This document shows positions 24,713-34,181 of a DNA stretch of 64,000 nt, piece after piece. Numbering within the stretch: the stretch's first letter is position 1; every line of letters starts with the position of its first letter. Under the pieces are notes generated by a model that did no database searches, was not told the origin of the DNA, and worked only from the letters and a program-made list of their open reading frames with translations. Source of the stretch: Amycolatopsis sp. 2-15. GTDB lineage: Bacteria > Actinomycetota > Actinomycetes > Mycobacteriales > Pseudonocardiaceae. Location: positions 7,844,001-7,908,000 of the forward strand of contig NZ_CP127294.1 in assembly GCF_030285625.1 (NCBI RefSeq). The letters are read 5' to 3'. The translations under genes and the position numbers were made by a program.

Positions 24713-26574
24713 GGCGGTGATTGTGCACCGTGCGACAGACCGCAGACGCGCTCGGCGGTACCCCCGAAAATCGCCGAGCGTTCGGCCGCGGTCAGGTGCG
24801 CGGTGAGGGCGTCGGCGACCGAATAGACCTCGCCGTAGGTGCCGGCGAGCAGGCACACCGGCCAGTCCGAGCCGTACATCAGCCGCGCCGGGCCGAACGA
24901 CGACAGCGCGACGTCGGCGTACGGGCGCAGGTCCGCGACTGTCCACTGTGGCCACGAGGCTTCCGTGACCAGGCCGGAAAGCTTGGCCACGACATTCGGC
25001 TCACGGGCCAGCGAACGCAGCCGGGAAGCCCACGGCTCCGTCTCCCCCGACGCGATCGGCGGCTTGCCCAGGTGGTCGAGCACGAACGTCAGCTCGGGTA
25101 CCGCCCGCACGGCCTCGAGCGCCGCGTCGAACTGGTCCGGGCGGATCAGCAGGTCGAACGTCAAACCCGCGGCGGCGACCACGCGCAGGCCGGCGCGGAC
25201 GTCCGGCCGGCACAGCCACCGCGAGTCCGGTTCGGACTGCACGCCGTGGCGGAGGCCGACCAGCCGCGTGCCGCGCAAGCGCGCCAGGTCGAGCTCCGGC
25301 GTCGTCAGGTCGGCCCACCCGACGACGCCGGCCACCAGCGGATCCGACAGCGCGAGCAGCTGCTCCGTCTCCGCCGCCGACCCGACGGCCTGCACGAGCA
25401 CGGTGCACGTGACCCGGGTGCCGAGCGTCGCCAGGCGCAGGTCGCGCACGGTGAACGGGCGGCGGATCGGCGCCGGCGCCGGCTGGTCGAGCCACGGCTG
25501 CGGGTGCGCCGCCGGGTGCCGCAGGTGGTGGTGGGCGTCGACGTGGTTCAGAGCTCCTCCACGCGGAACGCCGTGCGGTAGGTGCGCGACTCCCCCCGGT
25601 TCCAGCCACGTCATGCTGCCGTCCGCCCGCGCGGCCGCCTCGCCGCCGACGTGGTGCGTCGACGGCTCCAGCCCCACCGCGTAGTTGCCTGCCCGCAGGT
25701 TGAGCCACTCGAAGAAGCACGGGAACTCGTCCTGAGACCAGTGCACGCTCACCGCGAGACCCAGCCGCTCGTTGACGATCGCCGCGGTGCCGCTGGTCAG
25801 CTCGTGTTCGTAAACCTGCTCCACGAACCCCGGGATCGGCGGCGGGAACACCAGGGGGTCCACCCCCTGCGAAGCCACGCTGTCCGACTGCCACACCGTG
25901 CGCTCGACCGGCGCGACGAACCGCGCGCCCTCGTCGAGCAGGGGCCAGCCGAGGTTGATGTGGTAGAGGAACATGTGCGGCATCGGCTCGAACGCCGGGT
26001 TGTGCACGGTGTCCACGAGCCGGATCTCATTGCCGCCCAGATCGGCCTCGATCCGCCGGGTGAGCGTGAGGTTCTCGCCGAACACCGCCGCCTGCCGCAC
26101 GGCGCCCTCGGCCCACAGCACGCACCGGTCGCCCTCCCACGTCGAGCCGTAGCCGTGCAGCGAGGCCGGGATGTTGGCGACGCGCCCGTGCAACCCGTGC
26201 CGCACGGTCTCACGCGGTGGGTAGCGGTAGCCCGCGGACTCGACCGAGCCGCCGAACAGCGTGTGGTCGAGGCCGCCGGTCACCAGCAACCCGGTGAACG
26301 ACCGCAGCCACGACAAGCCGTCCTCGTCGGCGTGCTCGTGCAGGCCGGGGTGCCGCACGCCGGTGCGCGAGTGCCAGCCGAACGCGCGCCCCGCGTGCTC
26401 GGCCGCGCCGAGGTCCATCGCCCGGTCGACGAGCACCTCGAACGCCAGCCCGCTGCCGGTGCGGAACTCCAGGGCGCGCACGCCGCGCTCGGCGCCGTCC
26501 GCGAGCGTCACCAGCCGCACGCCGCCCGCACCACCGCGGGGCCGCCAGCGCGCGCCGGTCGTGCGTCTGTCCAT
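24709..26574 (-). CDS. DUF4432 aldose-epimerase-like protein joined to a lactonase-type amidohydrolase by frameshift
   Basis: As read, 621 residues from ATG 26574. Residues 20-340 are a DUF4432/aldose 1-epimerase-like beta-sandwich (RGVRALEFRTGSGLAFEVLV, HMFLYHINLGWPLLDEG). From about residue 343 a COG3618-type amidohydrolase follows (HVDAHHHLRHPA, LMYGSDWPV), the group of L-fuconolactonase-like enzymes. Removing one base from the C6 run at 25592-25597 lets the epimerase end as SRTYRTAFRVEEL with a stop at 25548-25550. The lactonase would then start at CTG 25551 in a CTGA overlap. A second shift at 26538-26541 hides the natural N-terminus MTDLYGQTHDRRALA from ATG 26587. Ancestral genes: 25548-26587 and 24709-25551. 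Confidence 0.75.
   Translation of the reverse strand: MDRRTTGARWRPRGGAGGVRLVTLADGAERGVRALEFRTGSGLAFEVLVDRAMDLGAAEHAGRAFGWHSRTGVRHPGLHEHADEDGLSWLRSFTGLLVTGGLDHTLFGGSVESAGYRYPPRETVRHGLHGRVANIPASLHGYGSTWEGDRCVLWAEGAVRQAAVFGENLTLTRRIEADLGGNEIRLVDTVHNPAFEPMPHMFLYHINLGWPLLDEGARFVAPVERTVWQSDSVASQGVDPLVFPPPIPGFVEQVYEHELTSGTAAIVNERLGLAVSVHWSQDEFPCFFEWLNLRAGNYAVGLEPSTHHVGGEAAARADGSMTWLEPGGVAHLPHGVPRGGALNHVDAHHHLRHPAAHPQPWLDQPAPAPIRRPFTVRDLRLATLGTRVTCTVLVQAVGSAAETEQLLALSDPLVAGVVGWADLTTPELDLARLRGTRLVGLRHGVQSEPDSRWLCRPDVRAGLRVVAAAGLTFDLLIRPDQFDAALEAVRAVPELTFVLDHLGKPPIASGETEPWASRLRSLAREPNVVAKLSGLVTEASWPQWTVADLRPYADVALSSFGPARLMYGSDWPVCLLAGTYGEVYSVADALTAHLTAAERSAIFGGTAERVCGLSHGAQSPP
25592..25597 (-). other. 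Inferred frameshift in a C6 run between epimerase-like and amidohydrolase genes
   Basis: G6 on the coding strand. One G fewer restores a conventional DUF4432 C-terminus and a separate downstream gene. Confidence 0.65.
26538..26541 (-). other. Inferred frameshift in a G4 run at the epimerase N-terminus
   Basis: C4 on the coding strand. One base fewer joins MTDLYGQTHDRRALA (ATG 26587, overlapping the restored SDR stop as ATGA) to GVRLVTLADGAERGVRALEF. Confidence 0.6.
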
Positions 26575-26583
26575 AAAGGTCGG

Positions 26584-27311
26584 TCATGTCATCACCCAGC
26601 CACCGTTGACTTCGATCGTCTGCCCGGTCACGAACGACGCGTCCGGGCCGGTCAGGAGCGCCACCACCGCGGCCAGCTCTCGGGCCGGCCCCGCCGCTTG
26701 AGCGCTTGCCGCTCCAGCACGAACGCCCGGTACGCCTCCGGGTCGTCGTGGATCTCCTCCGCCGCCGTGGGAAACGCTCCCGGCGACACACAGTTCACGC
26801 GGATCTCGTGCGGGCCCAGCTCCCGCGCGAGCGCCTTCGTCAACGCGGCCGCGGCGCCCTTCGTCGCCACGTACGCGGCGAGGTCGGACCAGCCGCCGTG
26901 CATCGTGATCGACGCGATGTTCACGATCGCGCCGCCGCCCGCGGCCACCATGCCGGGCGCCACCGCCTGCGCGGCGACCCAGTACGCCCGCTGGTTCACG
27001 GCGTGGACCTCGTCGTACTCGGCGAGCTCCACCTCCACGAACGGCCGGCTCGGGTACACGGCCGCGTTGTTGACCAGTACCCCGACGGGTCCGAGCTCGA
27101 CGGCCGTCCGCTCGATCGCGGCCCGCAAGGCGTCGGCATCCCGCAGGTCGACGACGAGCGGCAGCACCTTCGACCCGGCCAGGCGCGCGGTCTCGGCGAG
27201 TGCGTCGGCGTCCCGGTCGAGCGCGGCGACAGCGTTGCCCCGCGAAGCCAGCCGCAGCACGGTCGCGCGGCCGAGCGCACCGCCGGCGCCGGTGACGAGT
27301 GCGGTGGTCAT
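26584..27311 (-). pseudogene. SDR oxidoreductase with 3' frameshift
   Basis: From ATG 27311: TALVTGAGGALGRATVLRLA, VLVNNAAVYPS, SITMHGGW with YVATKGAAA (intact Tyr-x3-Lys) and GPHEIRVNCVSPGAF. The frame then breaks near 26680 (RRGRPE-SWPRWWRS, stop 26652). Adding one G at the GAGAGC site continues as EELAAVVALLTGPDASFVTG to VNGGWVMT with TGA at 26584-26586. All active-site residues precede the break, but the C-terminal strand that shapes the substrate pocket is lost. It probably oxidised a sugar or sugar acid in the decayed cluster. The start overlaps the upstream remnant's stop. Confidence 0.78.
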
Positions 27312-27730
27312 GCGTCCCTCCATTCGCGGTAGCGGACCACGAGCCGGTCGTGGACCCGGGGGGCGTGCGCGGCGAGCCCGTCGCGCAGCAGGCGGGAACC
27401 CTCGGCCTGGAACCGGATGTAGCCCGGCTTCCGGGGCCGCACCCACGCCCGTTCGAGCGTCGCGGCGGTGTCGGCGTGGAACCCGGGCGAAGTCCACGCG
27501 CGAAGGTCGGCCGGCTGCCCGCCGAACGCCGGGAACACCTCCGTCTGGACGTCGGCCGCGATCAGCCGCCGCGCGACCGCTCGTGCCTCGTCCGCGGGCG
27601 CCTTGCGCGACACGGCGAGACCGGTGCCGCCGAGCACGCTGCCGATCCCGGCCGGGCCGGCCGGTGCGTCCTGAAAGGACAGCAGCGGATAACCGGTGTA
27701 GCCGTACACCAGCGGGCAGTACCGCACCGG
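27308..27730 (-). pseudogene. Extracellular sugar-binding protein remnant (C-terminal 140 residues)
   Basis: Reads PVRYCPLVYGYTGYPLLSFQ, GIGSVLGGTGLAVS, VFPAFGGQPADLRAWT and RAWVRPRKPGYIRFQAEGSR, the typical C-terminal half of a family 1 extracellular solute-binding protein. About two thirds of the gene, including the signal peptide, is missing. The break is at about 27730, immediately next to a hydrolase fragment on the opposite strand. Its stop still overlaps the SDR start by 4 bp, so it was once the upstream gene of that operon. Confidence 0.75.
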
Positions 27731-28018
27731 GTGCAGACCATGCGCCTGCTCGCGCAGGTCGCCGTCGGCGGTTCGGACCTGTTCGAATGCGCCCGCACCG
27801 CGGCTCGCATCGACCGCACGAGCACTGACGGCGAGGTCTGGCAGCGCGAGTGGAGCCGCACCGCCGAGGAGACCACCGCCGCCGGCGAAGCCGCCCTGGA
27901 GCGGGGTGACCTCACCACCGCGCGCCGCGTCCTGCAGCGCTCGTGCAGCTGCTGGCGTCACTCGGAGTTCTTCCGTGACAAGATTGTCGACGAGATTGTG
28001 ACCGTCGTGCACACCTGA
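27731..28018 (+). pseudogene. Alpha/beta-hydrolase N-terminal fragment
   Basis: Plus-strand VQTMRLLAQVAVGGSDLFEC and EVWQREWSRTAEETTAAGEA then SCWRHSEFFRD match the helical N-terminal region of FrsA/pseudooxynicotine-hydrolase-like alpha/beta hydrolases. The start codon and the catalytic domain are absent; homology stops near 27979 and the frame closes at 28018. It abuts the sugar-binding-protein remnant at 27730. Confidence 0.6.
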
Positions 28019-28111
28019 TTCCCAGACCACCCGGCCCGCCGCCCGGACGGATGCGCGATCGCGCCCGCGCTGCCAAAGTGGATCATGACCGGACGAGAGG
28101 GGCTGAACGGC

Positions 28112-28279
28112 ATGAGCGACCACCGACGCGCGGTGAACCGGTGGTGGCGCACCAAACCGGGCGCCTTGCCGGCGCAGCGAACCCCGCGGCCGGCACCGTT
28201 CGTAGTGGGTCTGCGCCGCACGTCCCCGGCGTGGTCGACGCGTCTCGACGAGGTGCTCGAGTTCAACGCGAGCCGCTGA
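28112..28279 (+). CDS. Small hypothetical protein
   Basis: 55 residues from ATG 28112 with a GAGAGGGG stretch about ten bases upstream; an in-frame ATG at 28085 lacks a ribosome site. Codon third positions are strongly GC-rich, as in real genes here, and a strong hairpin follows the stop. The product is basic (MSDHRRAVNRWWRTKPG...) without a recognised domain. It could be chance. Confidence 0.35.
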   Translation: MSDHRRAVNRWWRTKPGALPAQRTPRPAPFVVGLRRTSPAWSTRLDEVLEFNASR

Positions 28280-28286
28280 AATGACT

Positions 28287-28322
28287 CCCGCGCGCCCGGC
28301 CGGGGAGGGGCGGGCGCGCGGG
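28287..28322. terminator. Intrinsic-type hairpin between convergent genes
   Basis: Arms CCCGCGCGCCC (28287-28297) and GGGCGCGCGGG (28312-28322), 14-nt loop, no U-tract. It is placed between the small plus-strand frame and the PASTA gene, so it can act in both directions. Confidence 0.65.
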
Positions 28323-28341
28323 TCCCAGGCAGGTGCCGGGT

Positions 28342-28707
28342 TCAGCACTTGTCGGCGTAGAGGGTGATCACCGTGCCGGCAGGGACGGCCGTACCAGGCT
28401 TGGGGTCCTGTCCCGTCTGGCACCAGTTGCGGTCGAGGATCATGGCGCGGTGCTGCCCGGACGAGTCCACTTCCCGCAGGTTGTAGAGACCGGCGGCCTG
28501 CATCTTGTCCTGGGCGTCCTGGTGGTTCATGCCGGACACGTCGGGGACGGTGATCTCGGCCGGCGTCGTGGTCTCGGGAGGTTTTGTTTCGGACGTCGCC
28601 GGAGCACTCGCGGTTTCGGCGGTCGTGGCCGGCGTGCCGCTGGTGCCAGGCTGGGCGCCGCAGGCCGTGGCGAGCAGAACGAGGGCGGCTTTCCCGAGCT
28701 GGTTCAC
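28342..28707 (-). CDS. PASTA-domain lipoprotein
   Basis: 121 residues from GTG 28707, with GAGGAAGG upstream. The signal peptide MNQLGKAALVLLATAC ends in a plausible lipobox Cys. A Thr/Pro/Ala-rich linker follows, then one PASTA domain (ITVPDVSGMNHQDAQDKMQA through KPGTAVPAGTVITLYADKC). PASTA domains bind peptidoglycan or beta-lactams in cell-wall kinases and penicillin-binding proteins; stand-alone secreted forms are common in actinomycetes. Two Cys residues in the domain may form a disulfide. Confidence 0.85.
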   Translation of the reverse strand: MNQLGKAALVLLATACGAQPGTSGTPATTAETASAPATSETKPPETTTPAEITVPDVSGMNHQDAQDKMQAAGLYNLREVDSSGQHRAMILDRNWCQTGQDPKPGTAVPAGTVITLYADKC

Positions 28708-28748
28708 GATCCGTGGCCTTCCTCGTGGGTGCGCCTGCTGACCCAGCG

Positions 28749-29687
28749 TCACACATCCGCTCCCGGCCCACCGGCCGAAACCGGCGGATTCCTCCGCAGC
28801 GCGTCCAGCACGACCTGCACCGCCGCGCGCTGGGGCGAGCCGCGGCGCACGGCGGCGGTGATCGTGCGCGTCACCGGTGACGCGAGCTCGCGCGTCGTCA
28901 CGCGGTAGCGGGGGTCGACGGCCAGGCCGGGCAGCAGGGTGATCGACAAGCCGGCCTCGACGTGTTGCAGGGCGAGCATGTAGTTGCTGAAGCGGCACAC
29001 CGCGCGCGGCTCGAAACCCGACTGCCGGCACAGCCGCAGGGCCAGGTTGGCCATGTACGACTGCGGCAGGTCCAGCGACCACGGCTCGTCCGCGAAGGCC
29101 GCCAGGTCGACGGCGCCGCGGCGGGTCGCGGGGTGGTCGGGCGGCATGACCAGCAAGATCGGGTCGGTCGCGAGCGGCACGAGGTCCACGTCGGGGTCGA
29201 GCGGCTGCTCGACGAAGTCCGTGGTCGTGATGATGAGGTCCGCGTCGCCGACGCGCAGGGCGGGCATGCTCTCGTGCGGTTCCAGCTGCAGCACCTCGAC
29301 CTGCAGGTCCGGGTGGGCCGCGGCCAGCCGAGTCACGGCGGGCACCGAGAGCGTGTGGACGGCGCTCTGGAACGCGCCCAGCCGCACCAGGCCGGCGGGT
29401 TCGTCGCCGAGGCCGCGCAGCTCCGACTCGACCGTGTCCATGTGGTCGAGGATCGCGCGAGCCCGGCGCGCGAGGATCAGCCCGGCCGGGGTCAGGCGGA
29501 CATGGCGGCCGGTGCGTTCCAGCAGCTTGGTGCGCGTTTCGGTCTCCAGCACGGCGAGCTGCTGCGACACGCTCGACGCGCTCAGGTTCGACGCGCTCGC
29601 CACCGCGCGGATGGTGCCCAGGGTGTCGAGCCGGCTCAGCAGGCGCAGGCGCCAAGGGTTCAGCACTGCTTTATTGTGCACGGGCAT
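28749..29687 (-). CDS. LysR-family regulator, probable DgdR-type partner of the decarboxylase gene
   Basis: 312 residues from ATG 29687; GTG 29666 (VLNPWRLRLL) is a good alternative. The winged HTH covers residues about 12-65 (LDTLGTIRAVASASNLSASS) and the effector-binding domain fills the rest. It is divergent, with a 76-bp gap, from a dialkylglycine-decarboxylase gene, the same arrangement as dgdR-dgdA described in Burkholderia. Control of that gene is therefore likely. An ACGTCC-N13-GGACGT inverted repeat at 29709-29733 in the gap is a candidate binding site. Confidence 0.87.
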   Translation of the reverse strand: MPVHNKAVLNPWRLRLLSRLDTLGTIRAVASASNLSASSVSQQLAVLETETRTKLLERTGRHVRLTPAGLILARRARAILDHMDTVESELRGLGDEPAGLVRLGAFQSAVHTLSVPAVTRLAAAHPDLQVEVLQLEPHESMPALRVGDADLIITTTDFVEQPLDPDVDLVPLATDPILLVMPPDHPATRRGAVDLAAFADEPWSLDLPQSYMANLALRLCRQSGFEPRAVCRFSNYMLALQHVEAGLSITLLPGLAVDPRYRVTTRELASPVTRTITAAVRRGSPQRAAVQVVLDALRRNPPVSAGGPGADV

Positions 29688-29724
29688 TGTACGGTTCAGC
29701 CGAACAGAACGTCCGGAATTGTGA

Positions 29725-31092
<1,368 letters not shown>

Positions 31093-31095
31093 ACT

Positions 31096-31130
31096 GGTGT
31101 GAGTGCCGGTGCGCCGCCGGCACTCACACC
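31096..31130. terminator. Strong bidirectional hairpin terminator
   Basis: 14-bp perfect stem: GGTGTGAGTGCCGG at 31096-31109 and its complement at 31117-31130, with a 7-nt loop. It separates the convergent decarboxylase and ferritin-like genes. Confidence 0.85.
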
Positions 31131-31138
31131 CCTGCGCC

Positions 31139-32191
31139 TTACGACCGCTGCTCCGGCGGCACGTACTCGAAGGTCGGCCCCGCCGTCGTTTTCCCGTCGC
31201 CGGTGGGCATCTTCATGAGCGCCTGGGCCTGCGCCTTCAGCTGCAACATCACGCCGACGGTCGCGCCCAGCCCGCCCGGGTCGCCGGTGAAGGCCTCCTC
31301 CAGCAGGTACAGCAGCAGGCAGTAGGTGTTGTTGAACTCCACCTGCGCCCGGCGGATCGGGCTGTCCTCCGGGTAGTCGGCCGTGCTCGGGTTGCGGTGC
31401 ATGGGCAGCACGCCGTCGAAGTCGACCTTGATCTCCTCGCCCGTCGGGCCGCTCTGCGGGGTGTCGCCCTCGGCGTAGCGGCGGCCGTTCTTGAGCTCCT
31501 GGAAGCGGTAGAAGTGGGCGACCTCGTCGCGGTCGGGGTGGAAGACGTCGCGATCGCCGTCCCACACCTCGGTGCGCGCGGCGCCCTCGCCCTGCTCCAC
31601 GATCTCCGCGAGCGCGGCCAGCGCGGAATCCAGGTCGTGCACCGGAATCACGCTGCCGCCGCCGCTGCGGAGGTGCAGCTCGCCGATCTGGCGCGTCGGG
31701 TCGCCGGAGAACACAGCCTCCTGCCCCAGCTCTTCGCACAGCTTCTTCAGCCCGGCCCGCACGGCGGCGTAGAACTGCCCGATCGTCACGTACCTGTCGG
31801 CCTGCGGCGGCGCGTCGGCCGACTCGGGCTGCTCGATCCGCAGGAACAGCTCCAGCGCCTCCGCGCCGAACGGCACGAGGTGAACCTGCAACGACGCGTC
31901 CCCGTGGGGCAGCGGGTGCGGGTACGCGGGCAGCAGCTCCGGTGTGTCGAGTTTCGGCTCACCGCCCACGGCGTTGAGCAGGTTCGCCGCGAGCGCCAGG
32001 TGCAGCATCTCCTCGGCCAGCACGCTGCCGACGACCTGCGCCGCCTCGGCGTTGCGGCCTGGGCCGAGCGAATACAGCGCGCACAGGTACGGCGGGATCG
32101 TCGCGTGCTCGAGCTCGATCGCCCACTGCAGGTGGCGGCGGAGCTCGGCCACGCTGTCGATGGCGGTGACGGGGGCGGCACTGGTGTCCAT
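31139..32191 (-). CDS. VioB-type ferritin-like protein (iminophenyl-pyruvate dimer synthase family)
   Basis: 350 residues from ATG 32191 with GAGAGG upstream. AIELEHATIPPYLCALYS and VLAEEMLHLALAANLLNAVG carry the Glu/ExxH ligands of a ferritin-like di-iron bundle. The later part (VAHFYRFQELKNGRRY, VEFNNTYCLLLYLLEEAF) matches the VioB/RebD-associated ferritin-like domain. In violacein and rebeccamycin pathways such domains belong to chromopyrrolic-acid-type dimerases, but no tryptophan oxidase or other pathway gene is nearby. The function here is unknown. Confidence 0.8.
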   Translation of the reverse strand: MDTSAAPVTAIDSVAELRRHLQWAIELEHATIPPYLCALYSLGPGRNAEAAQVVGSVLAEEMLHLALAANLLNAVGGEPKLDTPELLPAYPHPLPHGDASLQVHLVPFGAEALELFLRIEQPESADAPPQADRYVTIGQFYAAVRAGLKKLCEELGQEAVFSGDPTRQIGELHLRSGGGSVIPVHDLDSALAALAEIVEQGEGAARTEVWDGDRDVFHPDRDEVAHFYRFQELKNGRRYAEGDTPQSGPTGEEIKVDFDGVLPMHRNPSTADYPEDSPIRRAQVEFNNTYCLLLYLLEEAFTGDPGGLGATVGVMLQLKAQAQALMKMPTGDGKTTAGPTFEYVPPEQRS

Positions 32192-32308
32192 CTTGGCCTC
32201 TCGTCTCGGCGGATCGCGAGTGCGGTTCGCGAGGCAGGACAAGACGGCCGGCGGATCTGTGACAGCTACGGTGTCGAGAGTGTTTCGCGAAGTGTTCGCG
32301 GCGAAGGT

Positions 32309-32640
32309 TCAGAGCAGTTGCCAGTCGGTCCAGACTCCGTCGTGCCACCGCCAGCGGTGACACAGACCGTCGTGGGACTGCTCGAGGTGGCCCGCGCCCA
32401 CGCTGCCGCACGTCACGTCGGAGACGGGGCCGGGGAACTCACCGGGTGCCAGGATTCCCGGCGGGATCCGGGGCGGTAGCGGCAGCCCACCAGGGAGCCG
32501 TCGTCCCGCGCGACGAGGAGGTCCTGACCGCCCCCGCTGGGCAGGGCCGGCGGTCACGGTCACCACGCGGCCGGGCACGTCCATCCGCGTCCACTCCGAC
32601 CACTGTCCAGGGGCTTGGCTGAACGAGGACCGAATCGTCG
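32309..32640 (-). pseudogene. PLL-type beta-propeller/lectin remnant with frameshifts
   Basis: Pieces in different minus frames resemble one blade-and-a-half of a PLL-like propeller: QWSEWTRMDVPGRVVTVTAG, then DLLVARDDGSLVGCRYRPGS, then HDGLCHRWRWHDGVWTDWQ with the stop at 32309. At least two frame changes are needed and there is no start or signal peptide. It is interpreted as a decayed 3' end of a secreted lectin. Only the repeat pattern supports this. Confidence 0.45.
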
Positions 32641-32684
32641 GCGAGTTCCTGGCACGACACCGGAAACCGTAGCGCTCGGCGACT

Positions 32685-33173
32685 TCATTCGAGGCCCGCG
32701 CGGTCCGGTGTGAACGCCACGCCGTGCACCCGCTCCACCGCCTGCGTCCAAAGTGGATCGCCGGGGTCCGCCGGGAACCCGAGCCTCGGCCCGATCTTCG
32801 CCCACGCGCGGGGGTGCAGACCGCGGTACTCCCGCAGTATCCCGTCGAGCTCGCGGGTTTCGAGGAGCCTCCGCGCGGGCTCCCGCCACCGGTAGCCTCC
32901 GCACCGCACCTCGATCGGCTTCGCCACCTCGAGGTTCCGGTACCACTGCGGCACCCCACCCCATGCCGCGACGACCGTCAGCTCCGGCAACTCGCGCCGG
33001 TGCCGCACGACCTCGACCACGACCTCGCGGCGGTCACCGGACACGCGGCCCCGGTGCGCGAGGTAGAGCAGCCGGTACCCGAAGATCCGCCCGAACCCCC
33101 AGCGGTACAAGGGGATCGGCGCTCGCAGCAGCCGCCGCAGCAGCCCCGTCGGCGGACGGTCGGTCACGGGCAT
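32685..33173 (-). CDS. Deazaflavin (F420)-dependent nitroreductase family protein
   Basis: 162 residues. LYLAHRGRVSGDRREVVVEV, TVVAAWGGVPQWYRNLEVAK and VRCGGYRWREPARRL follow the DDN/DUF385 split-barrel family of actinobacteria, which use cofactor F420 for quinone or nitro reduction. The N-terminal APIPLYRWGFGRIFGYRL segment is a typical amphipathic helix. The substrate is unknown. It is transcribed alone. Confidence 0.88.
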   Translation of the reverse strand: MPVTDRPPTGLLRRLLRAPIPLYRWGFGRIFGYRLLYLAHRGRVSGDRREVVVEVVRHRRELPELTVVAAWGGVPQWYRNLEVAKPIEVRCGGYRWREPARRLLETRELDGILREYRGLHPRAWAKIGPRLGFPADPGDPLWTQAVERVHGVAFTPDRAGLE

Positions 33174-33347
33174 GGGGCCCTCCCCGGTATTTGTTTCCCC
33201 AGCGGAGCCTACTGTTCTCGCCGGAGTGGCACCGGGTGAATCCGCCGCCCCACGGAGAAACGTGGCGAGCGCTACCGCGCCGTGATGCGTCGACGGGATT
33301 CCGGTACGACCGCGGGATCAGCCACCGTGGTGAACCGTTCGCGTTCT

Positions 33348-34103
33348 CTAGGTGCCCGAAAGGCCCCGGCTACCGCTCGACAAGCTCGCCGCCGCGGCGG
33401 CGACGGCCGCGATCACGTGCGTCAGACCGTCCGGCGTCAGGCGGAAGGACGGAAGCGAGACGTTCACCGCGGCGATGGGGGCGCCCTGGAAGCCGAGGAC
33501 CGGGGCGGCGACGGCGGTAAGGCCGACCTCGTACTCCTCGGCGGACACGACGTAGCCGGCTCGATGTTCCTGACGCAGCCGCTTCAGGACGGCGCCCACG
33601 GTGCGCGGCGCTTTGCCGATGCCCGGCAGCGGGCCCGAAAGGATCTCCGCGACCTCATCGGCGTCCAGGCCCAGCAGGAGAGCGCGGCCGCTCGACGTGC
33701 AGTTCAGCGGGCTGGTTCGCCCGACCCACTCGCGGGCCTGGATGCCACGCCCGGACACCTCGCTGAGCACCGTCAGGGCCGAAGCACCCTCGCGCACTGT
33801 GAGATACGCCGCTTCGCCCAGGTCGCGAGTGAGGCCGCGCAGCACCTTCGCGGCGTTGTGCCGCAGGCGGTTGTCGGTGCCGGCGGCGGCGAGGGCGAAG
33901 ACGCGCCAGCCCAGGGCGTATTCGAGGGTCCGCGGGTCGCGCTCGACGAAACCCTCCTCCGACAGCGCCTTCAACGTGCGGGAGACCTGCGTCTTCTCCG
34001 TACCGATCTCGTCGGCGACGGCTTGCACGCCGAGAGGCCTCGAGCCCAGCGCGGTGAGCACTTTCAGGGCCCGGTGGACGCTGGTGAGACTGTCGTTGGC
34101 CAT
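33348..34103 (-). CDS. IclR-family transcriptional regulator
   Basis: 251 residues from ATG 34103. The winged HTH is at residues about 5-65 (LKVLTALGSRPLGVQAVADE, KTQVSRTLKAL). The effector domain includes GRTSPLNCTSSGRALLLGL and EEYEVGLTAVAAPVLGF. It is divergent from the asparagine synthetase gene with a 78-bp gap containing a GCAAC-N4-GTTGC palindrome, so it probably controls that gene and itself. Confidence 0.9.
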   Translation of the reverse strand: MANDSLTSVHRALKVLTALGSRPLGVQAVADEIGTEKTQVSRTLKALSEEGFVERDPRTLEYALGWRVFALAAAGTDNRLRHNAAKVLRGLTRDLGEAAYLTVREGASALTVLSEVSGRGIQAREWVGRTSPLNCTSSGRALLLGLDADEVAEILSGPLPGIGKAPRTVGAVLKRLRQEHRAGYVVSAEEYEVGLTAVAAPVLGFQGAPIAAVNVSLPSFRLTPDGLTHVIAAVAAAAASLSSGSRGLSGT

Positions 34104-34134
34104 CCCACCATGGTCAGGCCGGCGTGCGCGGAGC

Positions 34135-34148
34135 GCAACTCTCGTTGC
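34135..34148. promoter_or_regulatory. Candidate IclR operator
   Basis: GCAACTCTCGTTGC, 5-bp arms around TCTC, midway between the divergent IclR and asparagine synthetase starts. Confidence 0.5.
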
Positions 34149-34181
34149 TGAATACCCACGGTCGTGCCTAGCGTGGTGACC

